Shown: positions 8,417 through 13,254 of the stretch, piece by piece
How positions within the stretch are numbered: the stretch's first letter is position 1
Layout of the letters: each line of letters opens with the position of its first letter
Position numbers and translations under genes: made by a program
Notes under the pieces: model-generated
What the model was told of the DNA's origin: nothing
The model's input: the letters and a program-made list of their open reading frames with translations, nothing else
Databases searched by the model: none
Source: CAZFCK01 sp964517355
GTDB lineage: Bacteria > Desulfobacterota > Desulfovibrionia > Desulfovibrionales > Desulfovibrionaceae
Length of the DNA: 13,254 bases
Direction: 5' to 3'
NCBI GenBank assembly: GCA_964517355.1
Contig: CAZFCK010000131.1
Location: forward strand, 1 to 13,254

Positions 8417-8833
8417 ATGAAACAGATAATGGTGGTAGATGACGACTCTCTGGTGCGCAAATCTTTGTGCAGAGGATTTCGACTGCATGGGTATGCATCG
8501 GTGGGGTTCGCAAATGCGAAAAATGCGTTGGAGCATCTAGCGCAAAATAAAGTCGATGTGGTGATCTGCGATTTGTTTATGCCGGAAATGGATGGATTGG
8601 AGTTTTTAGCGGAATTGCAAAAAATGCCGAGCAATCCCAAAACAATCATGATTTCGGGAGGCTCTTCAGAACTCGGGATTCCGCCCAATAAATATCTCAA
8701 AATGACGAGAACGTTTGGAGCCGCGGCTGTTTTGAAAAAGCCTTTTTCCTTGAGCGAGCTGCTGGTTCTTGTTGAATTCGACGATGTGCAGGGCTGTTGG
8801 AACCATACGGAGCACTGCGAAGTTGATCGATAA
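8417..8833 (+). CDS. Single-domain (CheY-like) response regulator
   Basis: Stand-alone receiver of 138 residues with no output domain. Start: the ATG at 8417 has GGAG five bases upstream; the longer frame from 8375 has no ribosome site, and the receiver fold begins at MKQIMVVDDDS. The acidic cluster Asp8-Asp10, phospho-acceptor Asp52 (ICDLFMPEMDG), Ser80 (ISGGS) and Lys108 (LKKPF) are all present. An insertion-like stretch (about 84-100, ELGIPPNKYLK) precedes the lysine strand. The last 20 residues, rich in Cys and His, go beyond the fold. It lies 181 bases after the NtrC-type gene on the same strand and may have its own sigma-54 promoter. It could shuttle phosphate between the hybrid kinases and an Hpt protein, or bind a target protein (inference). 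Confidence 0.88.
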   Translation: MKQIMVVDDDSLVRKSLCRGFRLHGYASVGFANAKNALEHLAQNKVDVVICDLFMPEMDGLEFLAELQKMPSNPKTIMISGGSSELGIPPNKYLKMTRTFGAAAVLKKPFSLSELLVLVEFDDVQGCWNHTEHCEVDR

Positions 8834-9047
8834 AGCATGCCGGCTATGGAAGGGGTTCCGCCCCAGACGCCAACGAAGCCTCGGAAAAATGTCAGTTGAA
8901 AAATTTATTATTTGGTTTGGCCGTGTTATCCGTATCGCTGTACTTATCCTGATGGTGAAGCGTATAAAGAGTAAAGCGGGAATGAAGTCGCTTGCAAATC
9001 ATCCACGGTTGGTGGAGTTCCCCGCGAAGCCGCACTACGTCTTTACC
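8834..9047. other. Intergenic stretch before repeat module A, no convincing gene
   Basis: This begins the gap of about 800 bases between the response regulator and the hybrid kinase. A short GGGG/CCCC stem (around 8853-8865) follows the response regulator, with no T run after it. A 56-codon open frame (8889-9059) has a hydrophobic stretch but no ribosome site and ends inside module A. I see no RNA gene or recognisable protein. Confidence 0.4.
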
Positions 9048-9190
9048 TCGACTTTCTGAGCAGGACGCATACTGTAACATTGTATATTTGTTGAAAGAAT
9101 AAGAATAAAATTGTCCGTTATCCGGCGTCCAGGGGCCTCCCCTGGCCGTCGTGCGGGCGCGAAAGCCCGCGACTTTATTCTTTTTTTCTT
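9048..9190 (+). repeat. Module A repeat, first copy
   Basis: This block opens with a 13-base match (9048-9060 with 13086-13098), passes through a diverged AT-rich middle, and ends in a conserved 55-base core (9122-9176) that matches 13149-13203 at 53 of 55 positions. The core contains the perfect hairpin CCAGGGG-CCT-CCCCTGG (9129-9145) and a terminator-like stem. The direct duplication in two intergenic regions marks it as a dispersed element. Confidence 0.75.
9148..9190 (+). terminator. Rho-independent terminator inside module A
   Basis: GCGGGC (9153-9158) pairs with GCCCGC (9165-9170) around a GCGAAA loop. Outer GTC (9148-9150) can pair with GAC (9171-9173) across a two-base bulge. A long T-rich run follows (9174-9190). 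It is oriented to stop plus-strand transcripts from the response regulator. Confidence 0.7.
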
Positions 9191-9238
9191 TAAGTCCGAA
9201 AGTCGTATTCTTTACCACGTAAGCAGTCCAGCCGGTTG

Positions 9239-9300
9239 TTTAGCGCATTTTCGCCTTGAAACAAGGCTCTCCCCTGAAACAATTTCCAATTGTTCCAGGG
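9239..9300 (+). repeat. Module B repeat, full copy with two hairpins
   Basis: Bases 9239-9291 are the perfect inverted match of 1-53. The copy contains GCCTTG-AAA-CAAGGC (9253-9267) and a second stem in which 9272-9284 pairs with 9288-9300 (13 bp, one mismatch) around TCC. A 20-base piece (9249-9268) recurs at 12994-13013. It is followed directly by module C. Confidence 0.85.
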
Positions 9301-9345
9301 AAATGCATAAGAGCATCTAGCGCTTTTCAAGCGTGAGATGCTCTA
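9301..9345 (+). repeat. Module C repeat, direct copy
   Basis: Bases 9302-9345 are the exact reverse complement of 13211-13254 (44 bases). The unit folds into a stem: GAGCATCT (9311-9318) pairs with AGATGCTC (9336-9343), and GCGCTT-like inner arms pair around TTC. A degenerate version sits at 13046-13086. It looks like a palindromic dispersed element rather than a terminator, since no T run follows. Confidence 0.8.
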
Positions 9346-9567
9346 GCGTGATTCCGAATAAGGAAAGCTCCTGTATATAGCTGAGATGCGGGCAACGGGG
9401 GGTTTTAAGAAACGGGTCGTCCACTATGGATGGCCTGTTTTTTTTGGTGAAAAGCGTACCGCCGGAAAATACTGCGCAATCTTCCGCAGGAAAGTCATCC
9501 GGGGGAATCATAACGAATGAAAGATTGTCATGACGGTGAACACTTGCCGGGATATGATTTCAAAGGG

Positions 9568-9576
9568 TGGTATAAT
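9568..9576 (+). promoter_or_regulatory. Extended -10 promoter of the hybrid kinase
   Basis: TGGTATAAT is a perfect -10 hexamer (9571-9576) with the TGn extension. No good -35 lies 16-18 bases upstream, as is usual for extended -10 promoters. It would give a leader of about 60 bases before the start at 9642. Confidence 0.5.
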
Positions 9577-9641
9577 GAACATACACATGTTATATACGCC
9601 ATTCAGAGCCGTGTTTGGAATACCATGGGGGGCTGTCGTCA

Positions 9642-12329
9642 ATGGAGAGGAAAATCATCTGCGGATCGTGCATGGGGCCGCTCTTTTGCGGACTTGTGGC
9701 TTTCTCGCTTGCCGCCGTGTTGGAGTCAACCCTGTTTCCGCCTTGTGCGGCAGCCGCGCAGGAAACTGCGGTCCTGCCGTTCTATATGCAGAAGAGCACT
9801 TTATGCATGATTGGCGTGTCGGCCGCTGCAGTGGTGGCCGTCTTGGCGTTTTTTTGCTGTTCCATGAAACGGGCTGAAAAAAAACGCCAAGAGCAAGAGG
9901 AGGGGTACAAGCTGCTCATTGAGAGCGCCGGTGACGCCTTTTACGTGGCCGACACGTCTGGCCGGCTGTTGGTTGTGAATCGGGAGGCTGAGAGGCAGAC
10001 CGGATATTCGCGCGAAGAACTATTGAGTATGTACGTCAGCGACGTGAATGTAACCTACACAAACATTAAAGAATTTAAGGGTTTTGCGCAAAGAGTGCTG
10101 CAACAGGGCATCCCCGCCTTTGAAACGATCCACAGACGTAAGGATGGAACCTGTTTTCCCGTAGAGTTACGGGTGGCGCACACCCAATCGGAAGCCAATC
10201 CGCTCCTATTGGGCATAGCCAGGGATATCAGCGAAAGAAAACGCGCGGAAAGTGAATTGCGTTTGCGCGAATTTGCAATGGAAATCGCGTTGTACGCCAA
10301 TCTGGATCTTCCTGACAGCACGCAGATGGAAAGCACGACCAACGAGCTGTTGCGCCAGCTTGGAGAAGAAACGGGATCGGACAGGGTCTATATATTCAAG
10401 AACAGGGAAGACAACGATACCGGAACCATTTATACGAGTCAGTTGTTCGAATGGGTGAGAGATGGCGTGGCGCCCCAGGTGGACAATCTCGAGTTGCAGG
10501 AGAGTCCTATCAGCGAATTCGCTCCCCGCTGGATAGACTTGTTGCGGCAGGGGAAAAGCGTGGTGGGCGAGGTCAGCATGTTTCCGGCGACGGAGCGCAT
10601 GGTGCTGGAGCCGCAGGGCATTCAGAGTTTACTCGTGGTTCCCATTTTCGTGGGGAAGGACTTGTGGGGATTTCTCGGATTCGATTCCGTGCTCACTTGC
10701 CGGGAGTGGACCAAAGCAGAGGAAAGGGTCTTACGCATCGCGGCCACAGGCTTGGGTGCGGCTATCAACAGACAGATGGTGCAAAATCAGATGGTTGCAC
10801 AACGCGATCTGCTGGACAGCCTCGTTGAAAACATTCCGTTGGGAGTCATTGTCTGGGACGAGCAAGGCAATCAGGTCCGCGTCAACCATGCCTTTACCGC
10901 GCTCACCGGGTACACGGCCGCGGAGGTGGCGGATCACGGGGCGTGGTACATGTGCGCCTATCCTCTGCATGCCCGAAACAATGAGGAGGCGCTCCACGAT
11001 CGGGATGAACACGACCGCAGCATCATTCTAAGGGAATTGCCCGTAACCTGCAAAGACGGGGATGTGAAGGTTATGGAATGCAGGGGGGCTTTTCTCAAAG
11101 ACGGCCGCTGCATTGTCACCATGGCGGACACAACGCAGCGCAAGCAGGCCGAGGAGGCCATGCAGCGGGCCACCCTGGAGGCGGAAACCGCCAATCGCGC
11201 CAAATCTGAATTTCTGGCCAATATGAGCCATGAGATACGAACGCCGCTCAACGGGCTCATGGGTATGCTGCAGCTTTTGCAGCTTGCGCCCCTCGGAGCG
11301 GAGGAGCTCGACTGGGTGGATACGGCAGTGCATTCGTGCCGCAGGCTGACGGAACTGCTCAGCGACATCCTGGACCTGGCGCGCATTGAAGCCGGCAAGT
11401 TGCTTGTGCGCAACGCCCCCTTTTGTTTGTCGGAAGTCGTCCATTCTGTTCACACCCTTTTTTCAGTCGCCGCGAATCAATCCGGCATCGCGATGACTGC
11501 GCATATCGATCCGGCAATACCTCCATATCTCGTTGGCGACGAACATCGCCTGCGGCAGGTGTTATCCAATCTGGTGGGCAACGCCATCAAGTTCACGGAG
11601 AAAGGCAAGGTGGTCATACGGGCCTCGCTGCTGCGCTCCGGCGACAATCCCAGAGTGCTTTTCATGGTGGAGGATACGGGCATCGGCATCCCAGATCATT
11701 TGTTGGAGCATATTTTCGAGGCCTTTACCCAGGCGGACAGTTCCTTGACCACGCGATACAAGGGCGCGGGCCTGGGGTTGCCGATTTGCAGGCAACTGGT
11801 GGAAATTATGGGCGGCGCCATGTCCTGCGACAGTGAAGTGCATGTGGGCACCACGTTTTATGTCAGCCTGCCTTTTGCCAGAGGCGATGCGCGCAGTGCG
11901 CCCGCCGAAGATGCGGCGCCGACAAAAAGGCAACCATTTCAGAATGGTGTGCGCATCTTGGTAGTGGAGGACGACGCAGTGAACAGACTGGCCATGATCA
12001 GGATGTTGGAACGCTCGGGAATCGAGGTGTTGCGAGCAAATGACGGCCAGGAGGCTTTGGAGGTGCTGCGGGAGCACGCTGTGGACTGCATTTTCATGGA
12101 TATCCAGATGCCGCGCCTGGACGGCGAGCAGGCTACCAGGATTATCCGCACCGCTCCGGAGTTCGAACGGATGCGGAGTGTGCCCATCGTCGCGCTCACC
12201 GCCTATGCCATGCAGGACGATAAAGAACGTTTTCTGAAGGCGGGCATGGATGACTACATGGCCAAGCCTTTAGATTTCCAGGCAATCCTACAACTACTGG
12301 AGCGCCTTGGCCTGGCTGGATCTCCTTGA
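9642..12329 (+). CDS. Membrane-bound PAS-GAF-PAS hybrid histidine kinase
   Basis: Sensor kinase of 895 residues. Start: the ATG at 9642 is preceded by a GGGGGG run about ten bases upstream; a TTG at 9615 in the same frame is possible but less likely. Two hydrophobic segments (about 11-26 and 46-62) flank a short loop, so most of the protein is cytoplasmic. The order is PAS (about 88-205, ending GIARDISERKRAE), GAF-like (about 215-378), PAS (about 389-505) and HisKA with SHEIRTPLNG, where His530 is the phospho-site. The ATPase domain (about 630-745) has NLVGNAIKF, DTGIGIP and GAGLGLPI. The receiver (about 770-890) has VVEDD, Asp820 (FMDIQMPRLDG), an intact LTA switch and the AKPL lysine. No Hpt domain follows. 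It sits alone on its strand and overlaps the DUF2238 gene by 36 bases tail-to-tail. The ligand is unknown. Confidence 0.93.
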   Translation: MERKIICGSCMGPLFCGLVAFSLAAVLESTLFPPCAAAAQETAVLPFYMQKSTLCMIGVSAAAVVAVLAFFCCSMKRAEKKRQEQEEGYKLLIESAGDAFYVADTSGRLLVVNREAERQTGYSREELLSMYVSDVNVTYTNIKEFKGFAQRVLQQGIPAFETIHRRKDGTCFPVELRVAHTQSEANPLLLGIARDISERKRAESELRLREFAMEIALYANLDLPDSTQMESTTNELLRQLGEETGSDRVYIFKNREDNDTGTIYTSQLFEWVRDGVAPQVDNLELQESPISEFAPRWIDLLRQGKSVVGEVSMFPATERMVLEPQGIQSLLVVPIFVGKDLWGFLGFDSVLTCREWTKAEERVLRIAATGLGAAINRQMVQNQMVAQRDLLDSLVENIPLGVIVWDEQGNQVRVNHAFTALTGYTAAEVADHGAWYMCAYPLHARNNEEALHDRDEHDRSIILRELPVTCKDGDVKVMECRGAFLKDGRCIVTMADTTQRKQAEEAMQRATLEAETANRAKSEFLANMSHEIRTPLNGLMGMLQLLQLAPLGAEELDWVDTAVHSCRRLTELLSDILDLARIEAGKLLVRNAPFCLSEVVHSVHTLFSVAANQSGIAMTAHIDPAIPPYLVGDEHRLRQVLSNLVGNAIKFTEKGKVVIRASLLRSGDNPRVLFMVEDTGIGIPDHLLEHIFEAFTQADSSLTTRYKGAGLGLPICRQLVEIMGGAMSCDSEVHVGTTFYVSLPFARGDARSAPAEDAAPTKRQPFQNGVRILVVEDDAVNRLAMIRMLERSGIEVLRANDGQEALEVLREHAVDCIFMDIQMPRLDGEQATRIIRTAPEFERMRSVPIVALTAYAMQDDKERFLKAGMDDYMAKPLDFQAILQLLERLGLAGSP

Positions 12330-12929
12330 ATCCGAGAATTCCCGCAGACGGTAGAGCGCGAGCGCAAACAAAGCTCCCAACGTGTCGGCGAGCATGTCCT
12401 TTTGCGCGTCCCACACGTCGCCCTGGCTGCCCAGAAATTCCATGCCGGCGTCGCCCCCTTCGAGCACGGCGTACCACCATTCGATGATTTCATACGCCGC
12501 TGCAACGGACATGATAAAGAACAGGCCAAAGGCGTAGGCAACGCCGCGCACGGCCCAGCCTTTGCGTTGCAGGAGTTCCGTGAGGGCGAATGCGTAAAAA
12601 CCGACGGAAAAATGGCCGATCCGGTCGAAATTGTTGCGCTGGAACCCGAAGATGTCGGTGACCCAGTCGAAAGGGACGTTGGCGAACGTGTAATGCCCCC
12701 CAACGGCATGCCAAAAGAGCCATACCGCCATGAGCGCGTACGCCGTATTGGAAAATTTAAAACTTCGGTAAGTGGACACCAGCAGCAGAAAAACGATGAT
12801 CAGGGGAATGTTTTCCGCCCACCATACGGGGCGTGAAACCGGATCAACGGCCAGGAGTGTCCAGCACAGCGCGTAGGCCAGGGCCAGAACGTGCGGAAAA
12901 TATCTAATAAGAAAAGAGTTCTTGTACAT
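12294..12929 (-). CDS. YjdF/DUF2238 family inner-membrane protein
   Basis: Polytopic membrane protein of 211 residues, matching the family of Escherichia coli YjdF in length and motifs. Its biochemical role is not known to me. About six membrane helices can be drawn (residues 10-28, 38-54, 62-80, 103-121, 125-156 and 180-196). The family signature is intact: His74 and His79 (WHAVGGHYTF), PFDW, RNNFDRIGHF (98-107), Glu147 and Glu150 (YEIIEWW) and GSQGDVWDAQKDM (167-179). The clustered polar residues in and near helices suggest an enzymatic or metal-binding site (inference). The ribosome site AAGGA lies seven bases before the ATG. The 3' end overlaps the hybrid kinase gene on the other strand. 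The two need not be functionally linked. Confidence 0.88.
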   Translation of the reverse strand: MYKNSFLIRYFPHVLALAYALCWTLLAVDPVSRPVWWAENIPLIIVFLLLVSTYRSFKFSNTAYALMAVWLFWHAVGGHYTFANVPFDWVTDIFGFQRNNFDRIGHFSVGFYAFALTELLQRKGWAVRGVAYAFGLFFIMSVAAAYEIIEWWYAVLEGGDAGMEFLGSQGDVWDAQKDMLADTLGALFALALYRLREFSDSRRSSQAKALQ

Positions 12930-12993
12930 GGCAATATCCTTGAAGCGTCTCGCTCGGAAGAGGGGGCGAGAGAGGCGCCTGGAGGCTGACGTA

Positions 12994-13013
12994 TTTCGCC
13001 TTGAAACAAGGCT
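12994..13013 (+). repeat. Module B fragment
   Basis: These 20 bases match 9249-9268 exactly and keep the GCCTTG-AAA-CAAGGC hairpin. The rest of module B is unrecognisable downstream, so this is a decayed or partial copy. It lies about 65 bases upstream of the DUF2238 start. Confidence 0.65.
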
Positions 13014-13045
13014 TGTACTTGGAGTAATAACCTATGATTTCAATT

Positions 13046-13086
13046 AAATGCATAAGAATATCCAGAGCGTTTCAACTTGAAGCTTT
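13046..13086 (+). repeat. Degenerate module C copy
   Basis: AAATGCATAAGA (13046-13057) equals 9301-9312. The following bases keep AGCG, TTTCAA and TGA in the same order as intact module C, with substitutions that weaken the stem. The B-then-C order is the same as at 9239-9345. Confidence 0.5.
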
Positions 13087-13211
13087 CGACTTTCTGAGTA
13101 GAAAGCAATCCATAACAGTCTGAATTTATTTAAAATTTTCACCTTCTCCCGGCGTCCAGGAGCCTCCCCTGGTCGTCGTGCGGGCGCGAAAGCCCGCGAC
13201 TTTTTTCTTTT
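13086..13211 (+). repeat. Module A repeat, second copy
   Basis: Direct copy of 9048-9190: the first 13 bases and the 55-base core (13149-13203) are conserved, with only two differences in the core. One of these (A at 13161) shortens the CCAGG/CCTGG hairpin. The middle is diverged, so the conserved ends and core seem to be the constrained parts. Confidence 0.75.
13175..13211 (+). terminator. Terminator-like stem in the second module A
   Basis: GCGGGC (13180-13185) pairs with GCCCGC (13192-13197) around GCGAAA, followed by GAC and a T run (13201-13210). It would stop plus-strand transcripts. The nearest plus-strand gene ends at 12329, so any such transcript would first run antisense through the DUF2238 gene. 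Confidence 0.6.
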
Positions 13212-13254
13212 AGAGCATCTCACGCTTGAAAAGCGCTAGATGCTCTTATGCATT
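13211..13254 (-). repeat. Module C repeat, inverted copy at window edge
   Basis: Exact reverse complement of 9302-9345 over 44 bases, cut by the window end. It carries the full GAGCATCT/AGATGCTC stem. Together with the direct copy it brackets the hybrid kinase and DUF2238 genes. Confidence 0.8.

Noticed and set aside
8889..9059. 56-codon open frame with a hydrophobic stretch
   Set aside because: There is no ribosome site, and its 3' end is formed by the module A repeat. It could be a small membrane protein, but the support is too thin.
9317..9511. 64-codon minus-strand open frame upstream of the hybrid kinase
   Set aside because: There is no ribosome site, its last codons are inside module C, and no family is recognisable.
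1..13254. Composite transposon bounded by the repeats
   Set aside because: There is no transposase or integrase gene and no visible target-site duplication. The flanking pairs are better explained as members of a dispersed repeat family.

Overview
The window looks like chromosomal DNA of a Gram-negative bacterium with GC-rich genes, many PAS-type sensor kinases and a sigma-54 (NtrC-type) regulator. A deltaproteobacterium of the Desulfovibrio type would fit. That is inferred from gene style and the structured intergenic repeats; there is no rRNA or other marker gene to settle it.

Layout. (1) On the minus strand, a two-gene operon (3413 to 116) encodes a secreted 221-residue protein of unknown function followed by a large secreted multidomain protein: papain-like cysteine protease, von Willebrand A domain, Ig-like domains, IPT/TIG domain and a C-terminal membrane-anchor or sorting tail. 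A strong terminator closes the operon. (2) An AT-richer 836-base gap (3414-4249) separates it from (3) a plus-strand signalling block: a soluble four-PAS histidine kinase with a terminal receiver (4250-6844), an NtrC-family sigma-54 activator 11 bases downstream (6856-8235), and a single-domain response regulator (8417-8833) with a near-consensus -24/-12 motif upstream, overlapping the end of the activator gene. (4) A repeat-rich gap (8834-9641) holds three hairpin modules, called A, B and C here. (5) A membrane-bound hybrid kinase (9642-12329) with PAS, GAF, PAS, HisKA, HATPase and receiver domains follows. It overlaps tail-to-tail with (6) a YjdF/DUF2238 six-helix membrane protein on the minus strand (12929-12294). 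(7) The window ends in a second mosaic of the same repeat modules.

How the parts may work together. The kinase at 4250 and the NtrC-type regulator form an obvious two-component pair. If the -24/-12 site is real, the small receiver would be an output of that pair or of another sigma-54 activator. Neither hybrid kinase has its own Hpt domain, so phosphorelay partners must be elsewhere, or the receivers act as internal sinks. The protease operon is divergent from the kinase operon and could be under its control, but nothing in the sequence proves this.

Repeats. Module B occurs as a perfect 53-base inverted pair at 1-53 and 9239-9291, bounding the first 9.2 kb. Module C occurs as a perfect 44-base inverted pair at 9302-9345 and 13211-13254, bounding the last 4 kb. 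Module A, which contains a terminator-like stem, occurs twice in direct orientation. No transposase, integrase, tRNA, rRNA or CRISPR array was found.
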